Source: Paratractidigestivibacter sp963605405 (lineage in GTDB: Bacteria; Actinomycetota; Coriobacteriia; Coriobacteriales; Atopobiaceae). Taken from it: 64,000 nucleotides of DNA. Location of the stretch: positions 1 to 64,000 of the forward strand of contig CAVCUP010000001.1 in the NCBI GenBank assembly GCA_963605405.1, written 5' to 3'. The notes under the pieces were generated by a model that ran no database searches, was not told the DNA's origin, and saw only the letters and a program-made list of their open reading frames with translations. A program made the position numbers and the translations under genes. Positions 17,211 through 25,917 of the stretch are shown in pieces (the stretch's first letter is position 1; every line of letters begins with the position of its first letter).

Positions 17211-17729
17211 TTAGCGGGCGAGCTCGCGAAGCTTGGTCGCGGCGGCGCCGGCGCGCATAAGCAGGTCGTGGCCGGCCTCGCCCGCGCCGAGGGCGGCCAG
17301 CGCGTTGGCGAGAAGCACGTCGCAGTCGTCGTCCATGCGGCCGAGGCTCATCGCGCAGTAGGCATCGGCGGACATGCCGCGAAGGGCCGCGAGGAGAAGC
17401 GCGGCCTCGCCGGTTGCGTCGGCGGGCGCGGCGACGGCGCCCATCTCGACGCCGCGGTGGGCGCTCACATGCTCGCTGCGGTCGTGGACAGCGTCGATGA
17501 GCTGGTCGAGCTCGTCGACGGAGCCGCAGGCCACGCTCGCGTAGAGGCCCTCGATGACGACGCCGAACGCGTGCCCGCAGGGAACGAAGCCGGGAACGGC
17601 CGCCATGGCGTTCGACATCGTGGCGCCGAGGCCGCAGAGCTCGGCGAGGAGCTCGTCGCGCTTGGCGTAGAGGGCGGGGCGCTCGGACTCGGTCGCCTCG
17701 ACGGCGCCGTGCTGCACGGGATTGGTCAT
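17211..17729 (-). CDS. Conserved-looking helical protein of unknown function
   Basis: 172 residues. I do not recognise the family. The chain looks all-helical and Ala-rich, with no signal peptide or membrane segment. Segments such as GFVPCGHAFGVVIEGLYASV and a DRSEHVSAHRG stretch contain Cys and His residues that could bind metal, but there is no standard motif. ATG at 17729 is preceded by AAAGGATCTCCAG. It is divergent from the YgjP-like gene across 68 bp. Codon use matches the surrounding core genes, so it is likely a native gene. Confidence 0.75.
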   Translation of the reverse strand: MTNPVQHGAVEATESERPALYAKRDELLAELCGLGATMSNAMAAVPGFVPCGHAFGVVIEGLYASVACGSVDELDQLIDAVHDRSEHVSAHRGVEMGAVAAPADATGEAALLLAALRGMSADAYCAMSLGRMDDDCDVLLANALAALGAGEAGHDLLMRAGAAATKLRELAR

Positions 17730-17785
17730 CTGGAGATCCTTTCTGTGGGTTGTTTGCCGCAGCCCAGTCTACGGGACGCGAGGCC

Positions 17786-17798
17786 TAATATGGCCCCA
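17786..17798 (+). promoter_or_regulatory. -10 element implying a leaderless transcript
   Basis: TAATAT at 17786-17791 ends 7 bp before the ATG of the YgjP-like gene, so the expected transcription start coincides with the start codon. There is no ribosome binding site at a usable distance and no clear -35. Confidence 0.45.
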
Positions 17799-18409
17799 TG
17801 GCCCGTCGACAAACATATATATTGCAGGCGCACGGCATCGACGTCGTCGTCGAGCGGAAAGCCGTGCGGCGCATCAACCTGCGGGTTCGCCCGGACGGCA
17901 CCGCGCGCATGAGCGTTCCCTGGCAGGTAGGCCAAGAAGCTGCGGCCGCGTTTCTCGCCGAGCACGCGAATTGGGTCGAGCGGGCGGTGTCGCGGGCCAA
18001 GGAAAGAAGCGCCGCGGGGCCGGCCGGCGAAGGCAAGGTCGCGCTCTGGGGCAAGCCCGTCGAGCTCGCGCCCGGCGCCGACCCCTCTGAGCTCTGGCGC
18101 GCCGAGCTCGAGCGTGCCCTCCCGGACGTGGTGGCGAGAATGGAGGCGGCCTGCGGACTGCGAGCCGCGGGCTGGCAGCTGCGCGATATGAAGACGCGCT
18201 GGGGCTCCTGCACACCGAAGACGGGCCGCATCCGCATCAACACCAGGCTCGCCGCCTACGACCCCGTCTGCCTCGACTACGTCGTGGCCCACGAGCTCAC
18301 CCACCTGGCCGAGGCGAGCCACAACGCGCGCTTCCACGCGCTGCTCCATGCCGCCTTCCCCCGCGACAAAGAGGCCGAGGCCCTGCTGCGAAGGAGCCCT
18401 CTGGGATAG
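17798..18409 (+). CDS. YgjP-like (DUF45/SprT-type) zinc metallopeptidase
   Basis: 203 residues. Belongs to the YgjP/DUF45 family of small cytoplasmic zinc-dependent peptidases. The zinc-binding HELTH motif (HELTHLAEASHNARFH) lies at about residues 166-181, with the family's preceding MKTRWGSCTPKTGRIRIN segment and the VPW and LWG motifs in the N-terminal half. The length is a little short of the usual 230-240. It is transcribed from the 68-bp divergent region. The physiological substrate of the family is poorly known. The product could not be confused with ImmA-type peptidases because of the RWGSC motif. Confidence 0.88.
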   Translation: MARRQTYILQAHGIDVVVERKAVRRINLRVRPDGTARMSVPWQVGQEAAAAFLAEHANWVERAVSRAKERSAAGPAGEGKVALWGKPVELAPGADPSELWRAELERALPDVVARMEAACGLRAAGWQLRDMKTRWGSCTPKTGRIRINTRLAAYDPVCLDYVVAHELTHLAEASHNARFHALLHAAFPRDKEAEALLRRSPLG

Positions 18410-18613
18410 GTGCGGCAGCAGGCCGGCGCAAAGGACAAGTCGCCCCCGCCCCATGAGCCGCGCCTCGCCGGGGCGGCGCTTATCGCTAACGCTTCCGTTA
18501 CATTGCGGATTTAACCGTTCACGTCCGCGAAACGAGCGCGGGGACGGTTCGAAACACGTGACGCGCAACATGGGTCGCGTAGTGTCGGAAAGTCCCATGG
18601 AGAGGGGCGGCCT

Positions 18614-19942
18614 ATGCCCTCAGAAGCACCCGTGTACGAGAGCCTGCTCTCGCACACGCCGAAGATCAACCAGCAGCTCGCGCGCTACGGCGTCAAGTTC
18701 GGCCTGTACAAGAACGGGGAGTTCAACGAGCGTCTCTTCCCCTTCGACGCGATCCCCCGCGTGATCAAGGCGGACGTCTGGGCCAACCTCGAGCGCGGCC
18801 TGGCGCAGCGCGTGGACGCCCTGAACGCCTATCTCGCCGATGTCTACGGAGAAAAGCAGATCATTCGCGACGGCGTGGTCCCCGAGGACTTCGCCTTCGC
18901 GAGCTCGGGATACCTGCCGCAGTGCGAGGGCATCAAGCCGCCCGGCGGCATCTACAGCCACATCAGCGGCATCGACCTCGTCGAGGGCGAGAACGACGAG
19001 TGGTTCGTCCTGGAGGACAACCTGCGCATCCCGTCGGGCGCCTCTTACCCGCTCGTCGCGCGCCGCCTCTGCCGCCGCTGCGACGCCGAGACCTTCCGCA
19101 ACGCGAACCTCGTGGACAACCGCGACTACGGCGAGCGCCTGCGCCGCGTGATGGACCACGTGAACACGGGCGGCCTCAACGTCATCCTCACCCCAGGCCG
19201 TTACAACGCCGCCTACTTCGAGCACACCTACCTGGCCGAGAAGGCGGGGGCCGTCCTCGCCGAGCCGCAGGAGCTCTTCGTGGAGAACGAGCGCCTCTAT
19301 TACCGCGGCGGCACCGGCAACCAGCTCGTGGGCGCCGTCTACCGCAGGCTCTCCGACGAGTTCCTCGACCCGCTGTGCTTCCGCGCGGACTCCCTCATCG
19401 GCGTGCCCAACCTCATGAGCGCCTACCGCGCGGGCAACGTTGCCGTGATCAACGCCCCCGGCAACGGCGCGGCGGACGACAAGGGCATCTACTACTTCGT
19501 GCCCAAGATGGTCGAGTACTACCTCGGCGAGAAGCCCATCCTCAAGAACGCCCCCACCTACCTGCCCTTCTATCCCGACGACATGGCCTATGTGATGGAG
19601 CACGCCGAGTCGCTCGTGATCAAGGACGTGGCGGAGGCCGGCGGCTACGGCGTCGTCTTCGGCAGCAGCCTCTCTAAGGAGAAGCTCGAGGACCTGAAGG
19701 CCCTCATCCGCCGCGAGCCGAGGCGCTTCATCGCGCAGGAGGTCGTCGATTTCCTCTGTCTGCCCACGCTCGTGGACGGCCAGATTGTCCCGCGCAAGGC
19801 GGACCTGCGCGCCTTCGTGCTCTCCGGTGCGAAGACCGAGGTCTGGCCGAGCGGCCTTACGCGCTACTCGCGCGAGGCCGGCAGCGCAATCGTCAACTCT
19901 TCCCAGGGAGGCGGGTTCAAAGACACATGGGTGCTCTCGTAA
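18614..19942 (+). CDS. Circularly permuted ATP-grasp protein (CP_ATPgrasp_2, DUF404/407 type)
   Basis: 442 residues. The sequence matches the circularly permuted ATP-grasp family that forms amide bonds between carboxylates and amines. Recognisable parts are VYGEKQIIRDGVVPEDF, PPGGIYSHISGIDLVE, FVLEDNLRIPSGASYP, and the distal KDVAEAGGYGVVFGSSL. ATG at 18614 has GAGAGGGG upstream. The next two genes encode an alpha-E protein and a transglutaminase-like protein, a conserved trio predicted in the literature on ATP-grasp amidoligases to make or attach a peptide tag. The small-molecule product is unknown. Confidence 0.9.
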   Translation: MPSEAPVYESLLSHTPKINQQLARYGVKFGLYKNGEFNERLFPFDAIPRVIKADVWANLERGLAQRVDALNAYLADVYGEKQIIRDGVVPEDFAFASSGYLPQCEGIKPPGGIYSHISGIDLVEGENDEWFVLEDNLRIPSGASYPLVARRLCRRCDAETFRNANLVDNRDYGERLRRVMDHVNTGGLNVILTPGRYNAAYFEHTYLAEKAGAVLAEPQELFVENERLYYRGGTGNQLVGAVYRRLSDEFLDPLCFRADSLIGVPNLMSAYRAGNVAVINAPGNGAADDKGIYYFVPKMVEYYLGEKPILKNAPTYLPFYPDDMAYVMEHAESLVIKDVAEAGGYGVVFGSSLSKEKLEDLKALIRREPRRFIAQEVVDFLCLPTLVDGQIVPRKADLRAFVLSGAKTEVWPSGLTRYSREAGSAIVNSSQGGGFKDTWVLS

Positions 19943-20658
19943 ACTGCACGGATGCCGCTCCCGGCATCAACTTCCACATGGCCCTCTCGCTCGAGAAGGC
20001 CGACCACCTGCTCTGGCTCGGCCGCTACGCCGAGCGCGCCTACACCACGCAGCGCTTCATCCTCGCCGCATACGACGAGGCTATCGATGCGCAGGGCGAC
20101 GAATGGAAAGGCCAGCTCGCCGAGCTCGGCTTCGACGCGGACATAGAGACGCCCGCCGAGTTCTTCGACGACTGCCTCTTCAACGTGGACTGCGCGGCCT
20201 CCATCGCCCACTCGCTCGAGGCCGCCTACGACAACGCCGTGCGCCTGCGCGACGTCCTCGGCACCGAGTCGCTCTCCTACATCCAGATGGCCCTCGACGC
20301 CCTCGCCGCGGCGAAGAGAAGCGAGTCTCCCCTTCTTGACCTGCAGCTCGTTCAGGACAACATCATGGCGTTCAAGGGCTGCGTGGACGACTTCGTGGAG
20401 TCCGACGCGGCGAGGAACCTCATCAAGTGCGGCATCTCCGTCGAGCGCATCGACCTCTACGCGCGTCTCTCGTATAAGCTCGGGCGCGTGCGCCAGGAGG
20501 TCCACAGGCTCTCCGCCCGCGTCAACCGCACGGGCACCCCCTACTCGCAGGCCGACCTCAAGGGCCTGGTCGAGCTCGTTTACGCGCCGACCTTCCCCGA
20601 GGCCGTGACGTACGACCAGCTCGGGCAGATCCTTCTCTGCGCGGCCCGCGTCTTCTAG
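19927..20658 (+). CDS. Alpha-E domain protein (DUF403)
   Basis: 243 residues, all-helical. The family signature near the N-terminus is LEKADHLLWLGRYAERAY, and family members are invariably partners of circularly permuted ATP-grasp proteins. ATG at 19927 overlaps the end of the ATP-grasp gene by 16 bp; an ATG at 19978 would start at MALSLEKADHLL, nearer the usual family N-terminus, but has no ribosome binding site. The overlap suggests coupled translation and a stoichiometric complex with its neighbours. No catalytic residues are known for the family. Confidence 0.88.
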   Translation: MGALVNCTDAAPGINFHMALSLEKADHLLWLGRYAERAYTTQRFILAAYDEAIDAQGDEWKGQLAELGFDADIETPAEFFDDCLFNVDCAASIAHSLEAAYDNAVRLRDVLGTESLSYIQMALDALAAAKRSESPLLDLQLVQDNIMAFKGCVDDFVESDAARNLIKCGISVERIDLYARLSYKLGRVRQEVHRLSARVNRTGTPYSQADLKGLVELVYAPTFPEAVTYDQLGQILLCAARVF

Positions 20659-20666
20659 GGGCCGCC

Positions 20667-21476
20667 ATGAAGATCCTCAACTATTACTTCGAGACGCGGC
20701 TCGACTTCAGCGAGCCCGTGAGCCAGCATCAGTTCGTCCTGCGCTGCATGCCGCCGAACACAGGCTCGCAGACGGTGATGGACGCCCAGATCGTGATCGA
20801 GCCGCCGGTGACGCTCGCCGACCAAACCGATGGCTTCGGCAATAAGCTGCAGGTAGGACGCCTCGAGGCCCCGCACGACAGCTTCTCGTTCATATCATCC
20901 GGCATGGTGATGGTGGACACCGCCCAGATTCATGCCACGCCGCTGCACCCGATGTACCTGCGCGCGAGCGAGCTCACGCAACCGGGGGAAGAGATTCTCG
21001 GCTTCGCCTCCGACGTGCTGCGCGTACGCGGCAACGCCTCCCCGCTCGAGAAGGCGCGACTGCTCGCGGCGGGCGTCTCGGCCCGCATGAGCTACGTGAA
21101 GGGCGCGACCGGCGTCGAGACCACCGCCGAGCAGGCGCTCGCCCTCTCCCGCGGGGTCTGCCAGGACTACGCGCACGTGCTCATCGCCGCCTGCCGTGCG
21201 GCAGGCGTGGCCGCGCGCTACGTCAACGGCTTCCTTCTCGGCGAGGGCGAGACGCACGCCTGGGTCGAGGTCCACGACGGCTCGTGCTGGCGCGGCATCG
21301 ACCCGACCAACGGCTGCGAGGCGGACTGCCGCTACATCACGCTCTCCCATGGGCGCGACTTCGCCGACTGCCCCATCGAGCGCGGAGTCTTCCTCGGCGG
21401 CGCCACGCAGGAGCAGACCATCCGCGTGCAGGTCACCGACGACGCCGCCTGGGCCGCCCTCGGCACGTTCGCGTAA
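20667..21476 (+). CDS. Transglutaminase-like cysteine protease (N-terminal beta region plus core)
   Basis: 269 residues. The bacterial transglutaminase-like N-terminal domain covers about residues 1-150. The core triad is visible as Cys in SRGVCQDYAHV, His in ETHAWVEVHDG and Asp in WRGIDPTNG. It starts 8 bp after the alpha-E gene, completing the ATP-grasp/alpha-E/transglutaminase operon. In such clusters it is thought to cleave or rearrange the amide formed by the ATP-grasp partner; this is inference. A strong hairpin at 21615-21656 lies downstream. Confidence 0.9.
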   Translation: MKILNYYFETRLDFSEPVSQHQFVLRCMPPNTGSQTVMDAQIVIEPPVTLADQTDGFGNKLQVGRLEAPHDSFSFISSGMVMVDTAQIHATPLHPMYLRASELTQPGEEILGFASDVLRVRGNASPLEKARLLAAGVSARMSYVKGATGVETTAEQALALSRGVCQDYAHVLIAACRAAGVAARYVNGFLLGEGETHAWVEVHDGSCWRGIDPTNGCEADCRYITLSHGRDFADCPIERGVFLGGATQEQTIRVQVTDDAAWAALGTFA

Positions 21477-21842
21477 GGGGCCGGCGATCGGCCGCCGGGC
21501 CCTCGGGCGCGTTTCTTGCCGACCCCTCACCGTTTAGGCGAGAAACGGCCCGGCCCCGATACAGCGCCGCTGTGGCGAGAAACGCGTCGAGGCAGCGGCG
21601 CTAAATAGTCTATTGAAACGTCCCGGGTGGTCCCAGAACGCCACTCGGGGCGTTTCGTCGTCTCGGGGTGCGCGCATACGAGCGCAACGGGGGCAGGCCG
21701 CTTCCCGGGTCGCCTCGCAGAGCATGTTTCGCCGTGTTTCGCCGCGTTGGCTTCTGGTTAACAACACGCGCCGCTTATCCGACCCGTGCGCGCCCGGCCG
21801 CATACTATCGTGGAGACAAATAAACCGCAGGAAGGAGCACCC
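21477..21842. other. Gene-free stretch with GAAACG repeats
   Basis: No credible gene. GGCGAGAAACG occurs at 21537 and 21574, an inverted CGTTTCTTGCC at 21510, and the hairpin at 21615-21656. TACTAT at 21803 could be a -10 for the next gene, but no -35 is visible. Confidence 0.4.
21615..21656. terminator. Hairpin after the transglutaminase operon
   Basis: GAAACGTCCCGGGTGG pairs with CCACTCGGGGCGTTTC through a 16-bp stem with G-U pairs. There is no proper U run, so termination efficiency is uncertain. Confidence 0.45.
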
Positions 21843-22802
21843 GTGATTCAAACGGTCTTCTCTTCAGAGCTCCCCGTGGGAGAGCATCTCCTCGTGCAGA
21901 AGCACCGCATCGAGGGCTGCGCCCCGGCGCCCTTCGGCGGCGAGGCCGCGCTCGACGGCCACCGCCCTCGCATCGCCGTCGTCACCGGCGTCCACGGCGA
22001 CGAGCTCGAGGGCCAGTACGTGGCATACCGCCTCGCGCAGCTTCTGGAGAACAACCTCGAGAAGCTCTACGGCACCGTGGACATCTACCCCGCGATCAAC
22101 CCGCTCGGCATCAACTCCATCGAGCGCGGCGTCCCCATGTTCGACGTCGACCTCAACCGCACCTTCCCGGGCAAGGCGGCCGGCGACCTCACCGAGGCGC
22201 TCGCGGCGGGCGTCTACGCGGATATCGCGGGCGCCGACGTGGCCGTGGACATCCACGCCTCGAACATCTTCCTGCGCGAGATGCCGCAGGTGCGCATCAA
22301 CGAGCTCTCCGCCGACGAGCTCCTGCCGCTCGCGCCCCTTCTCAACGTCGACTTCGTGTGGGTCCACGCCTCGGCCACGGTCCTGCAGTCCACGCTCGCC
22401 TACTCGCTCAACACCGCCGGCACCCGCACCCTCGTGGTCGAGACGGGCGTGGGCATGCGCATCACCCGCGACTACGGAGAGAGCCTCACCCAGGGTCTGC
22501 TCAGGCTCGCGGCTCATCTCGGCGCCTGGGGTGGGGACTTCGCCGAGGCAGAGGCGCCCGTGATCTCCAACGACGGCGAGGTCAGCTACCTCAACGCCTC
22601 CGAGGGCGGTATCTTCCTGCCCGAGGCCGACCACGGCACGCGCGTCGAGGCGGGCCAGGTCATCGGCGTCGTGGCGAACACCCTTACCGGCAAGGTCGCC
22701 GAGAAGGTGGTCGCGCCCGTCGACGGACTTCTCTTCACGCTCAGGGAGTACCCCGTGGTCTACCCCGGCTCGCTTCTGGGCCGCATCCTCAAGGAGGCCT
22801 GA
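21843..22802 (+). CDS. AstE/AspA-family zinc metallohydrolase (M14-like)
   Basis: 319 residues. Family of succinylglutamate desuccinylases and aspartoacylases, which hydrolyse an N-acyl amino acid amide bond. Zinc-site motif GVHGDELEGQ (His and Glu), followed by INPLGINSIERG, FDVDLNRTFPG and VDIHASN (third ligand His). The C-terminal beta domain ends in a PVVYPGSLLGRI segment. The start is GTG at 21843, chosen for the strong GGAAGGAG ribosome binding site; the frame is open further upstream without one. It pairs with the next gene, 3 bp downstream. Confidence 0.88.
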   Translation: MIQTVFSSELPVGEHLLVQKHRIEGCAPAPFGGEAALDGHRPRIAVVTGVHGDELEGQYVAYRLAQLLENNLEKLYGTVDIYPAINPLGINSIERGVPMFDVDLNRTFPGKAAGDLTEALAAGVYADIAGADVAVDIHASNIFLREMPQVRINELSADELLPLAPLLNVDFVWVHASATVLQSTLAYSLNTAGTRTLVVETGVGMRITRDYGESLTQGLLRLAAHLGAWGGDFAEAEAPVISNDGEVSYLNASEGGIFLPEADHGTRVEAGQVIGVVANTLTGKVAEKVVAPVDGLLFTLREYPVVYPGSLLGRILKEA

Positions 22803-22805
22803 TCC

Positions 22806-23771
22806 ATGCGCAAGGTGAACCTCTATACCCTCGACACCCCCTATCGCGAACCCCTTACCGTCTGGGGCTACGAGTTCGGGCGGCCCGACGCCGAGAAGTG
22901 CGTGGCCATCGTCGGCTCCATGCGCGGCAACGAGGTCGAGCAGACCTATGTGTGCGCGGACCTCGTGCGTCGCCTGACCCTGCTCGAGGAGAAGGGCGCG
23001 ATGGACGCGAGCAAGCGGGTCCTCGTCGTGCCCGCCGTCAACGCGTTCTCGATGAACATCAATGAGCGCTTCTGGCCGGTGGACAAGACCGACATCAACC
23101 GAATGTTTCCCGGCTATGACCTGGGCGAGACGACCCAGCGCATCGCGGACGGCCTTTTCCGCGCGGTGCAGGGCTACGCCTACGGCATCCAGCTCTGTAG
23201 CTTCTACCTGCACGGCGACTTTCAGCCGCATGTGCGCGTCACGGACGCGGGCGCCATCTCCGAGGAGTCCCTTGCGATGGCCGAGGCCTTCGGCTTCCCC
23301 TACGTCGTCGCAAAGAAGCCCTCGAGCTTCGACACCACGACCCTCAACTACAACTGGCAGGTATGGGACACGCACGCCTTCAGCGTGTTCGTGCGCGACA
23401 TGGGCTCGCTCTCCACGCGAAACGCCGACGAGGTCGAGGACTGCATCCTTCGCTTCCTCGACGACCGCGGCGTCGTGAGCTTCACGCTGCCCGGCGGCTT
23501 CAAGTCCGCCCATCTTGACGAGACCTCTCTCGTCGACGTGCGCAGCGAGCGCGCGGGCGGCTTCTTCCTGCGCGACGTCGAGCCCGGCGAGCGCGTGCGC
23601 GCCGGACAGACGCTCGGCCAGGTCCTCGACTGCGGCGACGCGCACGTGAAGGAGATGCTCACCGCGCCTCTCGACGGCCGCGTGTTCTTCTGCCACGTGG
23701 ACCCGCTCATCAACCAGTACACAATCGCCTTCAAGATCGCGCCCGAGACCTCCTGGAGCCACGCGGAGTAG
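22806..23771 (+). CDS. AstE/AspA-like metallohydrolase paralogue with altered zinc motif
   Basis: 321 residues. Homologous fold to the preceding protein (TDINRMFPGYD corresponds to VDLNRTFPG), but the first zinc motif reads SMRGNEVEQ, with Arg where the partner has His, and the third-ligand region reads FYLHGDF. A variant with RGNE may be a conserved subfamily rather than a decayed gene, since the rest is intact and codon use is normal. Tight spacing suggests cotranslation and perhaps a heteromer with the upstream enzyme. The substrate is unknown. Confidence 0.82.
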   Translation: MRKVNLYTLDTPYREPLTVWGYEFGRPDAEKCVAIVGSMRGNEVEQTYVCADLVRRLTLLEEKGAMDASKRVLVVPAVNAFSMNINERFWPVDKTDINRMFPGYDLGETTQRIADGLFRAVQGYAYGIQLCSFYLHGDFQPHVRVTDAGAISEESLAMAEAFGFPYVVAKKPSSFDTTTLNYNWQVWDTHAFSVFVRDMGSLSTRNADEVEDCILRFLDDRGVVSFTLPGGFKSAHLDETSLVDVRSERAGGFFLRDVEPGERVRAGQTLGQVLDCGDAHVKEMLTAPLDGRVFFCHVDPLINQYTIAFKIAPETSWSHAE

Positions 23772-23800
23772 CGAATCGTCCCGATCCCCTCAATCGCGAG

Positions 23801-23851
23801 CAAAACAAACCGCCCCGCACCCGATTCGAACGGATGCGGGGCGGCGGTCTT
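23801..23851. terminator. Bidirectional terminator between convergent genes
   Basis: CCGCCCCGCA (23810-23819) and TGCGGGGCGG (23835-23844) form a perfect 10-bp stem. On the minus strand it is followed by TTTGTTTTG, on the plus strand by CGGTCTTT. It separates the metallohydrolase pair from cstA. Confidence 0.8.
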
Positions 23852-23958
23852 TGAGGGTTACGGGCAATTTCGGGCCAGTCGAGCATGGCCCTCGTTTGCG
23901 GCCTCGCTTTGGTCTCGTAGGCTCTTCCGACAGCCAAGCCCCCAATCGCGACCGAAGA

Positions 23959-23993
23959 CGCCCCCGCATCCGAGTCGCATGGATGCGGGGGCG
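23959..23993 (-). terminator. Terminator of cstA
   Basis: CGCCCCCGCATCC (23959-23971) and GGATGCGGGGGCG (23981-23993) pair perfectly over 13 bp, about 50 bp after the cstA stop on the minus strand. Confidence 0.75.
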
Positions 23994-24042
23994 CGAGGCT
24001 CAAGCGCGGGAAAGCCGCGTTCGAGTTTCTGGGAAGGAAGCC

Positions 24043-25884
24043 TTACTCGGCGGCCACGTCGGCGGAAGCCTTGGGGGCAGCGGCGTCGGCAGCGGCGGCC
24101 GCGGCGTTCTTGCGGCCGAGCTCGGTCCACTCGGGCTCCTCGTCGGGGATGGAGCCGGCCTTCTTGGTAAAGAGCTCCTTCAGGCAGTTGTAGGCCACGA
24201 TCACGCCAAGGACCACCAGCAGGACGGCGAAGACGAGCTGCAGCACCGAGTTGAACACGGAGGCGGCGGTACCGGCGGAAAGGGCCGTCACGCAACCCAT
24301 GATGGACTGAACCAGCGAGGTGAAGGTGCACACGAGCAGGAACGCGACAGGCACGTAGAGCATGGCGCCCTTACGGCCGGTGCACTTGCAGAAGACGGCG
24401 AGCGTGATCATGGTCATGCCGCCGAGCAGCTGGTTGGAGGCGCCGAAGAGCGGCCAGATGGCCAGGTAGCCGCCGAAGGTGAGGGCCAGGCCCGGGACCA
24501 GGGTCACGACGGTCGCTAACCAGGGGTTGCACAGGAGCTTCTTGACGCCGGACTGCTCGGCGTCGACGGCCAGAGCGTCGTTGGATGAGGCGAAGAACTC
24601 GGAGAAGGCGGTGCGGGCGATGCGGGCCACGGCGTCGAGCGAGGTCAGGGCCAGGGCCGAGACGTTCATGGTCATGAAGACGGTGGCAACGGTGGCGTCG
24701 ACGCCGAAGGCCTCGATCGCGCGGGCGACGCCGGCGGCAAAGATCTGGAACGGGGTGGAGGCGACGCCGTTGTTGAGCGCGCCGGTGCCGGCGGTGTTCA
24801 TGTCGGAGAACATGATGCCGGCGATGATGATGGCGAGGATGCCCACGAAGGACTCGAGGATCATCGAGCCGTAGCCGACCTTGACGGCGTCCTCCTCGTT
24901 AGGGACCTGCTTGGAGGAGGTGTTGGAGGAGACCAGGCTGTGGAAACCGGAGAGCGCGCCGCAGGCGACGGAGACGAACAGCACCGGGAACATCATGCCG
25001 GAGGCGTTGGAGAAGCCGGTGAACATCGGGGCGGTGATGGTCGCCTTGCCGTGGACGCCCAGGACGACGATGCCGATGACGGCGCCGGCGATCATGACGA
25101 CCATCATGATGGTCGTGAGGTAGTCGCGCGGGGTCTTGAGGACGTTCAGCGGCATAGCACAGGCAAAGACCAGGTAGACCATGACAACGGCGATCCACTG
25201 GTTAAGGTCGAGATAGAGCGGGAACTGCATGCCCACGGCGAACATCACGACGATCGCGAGAACGGCCGCGCCGAACTTGGCGGCGCCGGAGAGCTTGAAC
25301 TTGTTATAGGCCCAACCGAACGCCATGGCCACGAAGGTGAAGAGGATGGAGATGGTGCCGGCGCAACCCGCGGCGTAGGACTTGGCGAAGTCGACGCCGC
25401 CGTCGGCGGCCACGGTGTACTTGAACGTGCCGCAGACCATCGAGGTGAAGGCCGCGATGACGATGATGCAGAAGATCCACTGGAACAGGAGGAAGAGGCG
25501 ACGCCCGGTACGGCCGATGTACTTCTCGACCAGCTGGGCAATGGACTTGCCGTTGTTCTTCATCGAGGCGTACAGGGCACCGAAATCGTGCACCGCGCCG
25601 AAGAAGATGCCGCCGACGAGGACCCAGAGCACCACGGGCACCCAGCCGAAGGCCATGGCCACGATGGTGCCCGTGACGGGGCCGGCGCCGCAGATGGAGC
25701 TGAACTGGTGGGAAAAGGCCATGAAGGACGAGACGGGCGAGAAGTCCTTCCCGTTCTCCATGCGACGGGCCGGCGTGACGGCGTCGGCGTCGACGCCCCA
25801 GGTCTTTGCCAGCCACTTGCCGTAGCCCAGGTACGCGCCGGCGAGAAGCACCGCCGCGACCAGCATCAGTACGATTCCGTTCAT
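24043..25884 (-). CDS. cstA: CstA-family transporter (carbon starvation / pyruvate or peptide uptake)
   Basis: 613 residues, about 16 hydrophobic segments. CstA/BtsT-type transporters take up peptides or pyruvate across the inner membrane. Typical motifs are ARRMENGKDFSPV, FSSICGAGPVTGTIVA, and GGIFFGAVHDFGALYASM in the N-terminal third, and SGFHSLVSSNTSSKQ centrally. The C-terminus has a soluble Ala-rich tail. ATG at 25884 gives the usual MNGIVLMLVAAVLLAG start with AAGGAAGG upstream; the frame extends upstream through the leader without a ribosome binding site. The leader contains an attenuator-like structure. Confidence 0.93.
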   Translation of the reverse strand: MNGIVLMLVAAVLLAGAYLGYGKWLAKTWGVDADAVTPARRMENGKDFSPVSSFMAFSHQFSSICGAGPVTGTIVAMAFGWVPVVLWVLVGGIFFGAVHDFGALYASMKNNGKSIAQLVEKYIGRTGRRLFLLFQWIFCIIVIAAFTSMVCGTFKYTVAADGGVDFAKSYAAGCAGTISILFTFVAMAFGWAYNKFKLSGAAKFGAAVLAIVVMFAVGMQFPLYLDLNQWIAVVMVYLVFACAMPLNVLKTPRDYLTTIMMVVMIAGAVIGIVVLGVHGKATITAPMFTGFSNASGMMFPVLFVSVACGALSGFHSLVSSNTSSKQVPNEEDAVKVGYGSMILESFVGILAIIIAGIMFSDMNTAGTGALNNGVASTPFQIFAAGVARAIEAFGVDATVATVFMTMNVSALALTSLDAVARIARTAFSEFFASSNDALAVDAEQSGVKKLLCNPWLATVVTLVPGLALTFGGYLAIWPLFGASNQLLGGMTMITLAVFCKCTGRKGAMLYVPVAFLLVCTFTSLVQSIMGCVTALSAGTAASVFNSVLQLVFAVLLVVLGVIVAYNCLKELFTKKAGSIPDEEPEWTELGRKNAAAAAADAAAPKASADVAAE

Positions 25885-25917
25885 TGTGTTGCTTACCTTC
25901 CTTCTGGAATCCCCAAC

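Noticed and set aside
23810..23844. tRNA T-arm-like sequence (ATTCGAAC within a GC stem)
   Set aside because: It is a simple 10-bp hairpin between convergent genes, with no acceptor, D or anticodon arms.
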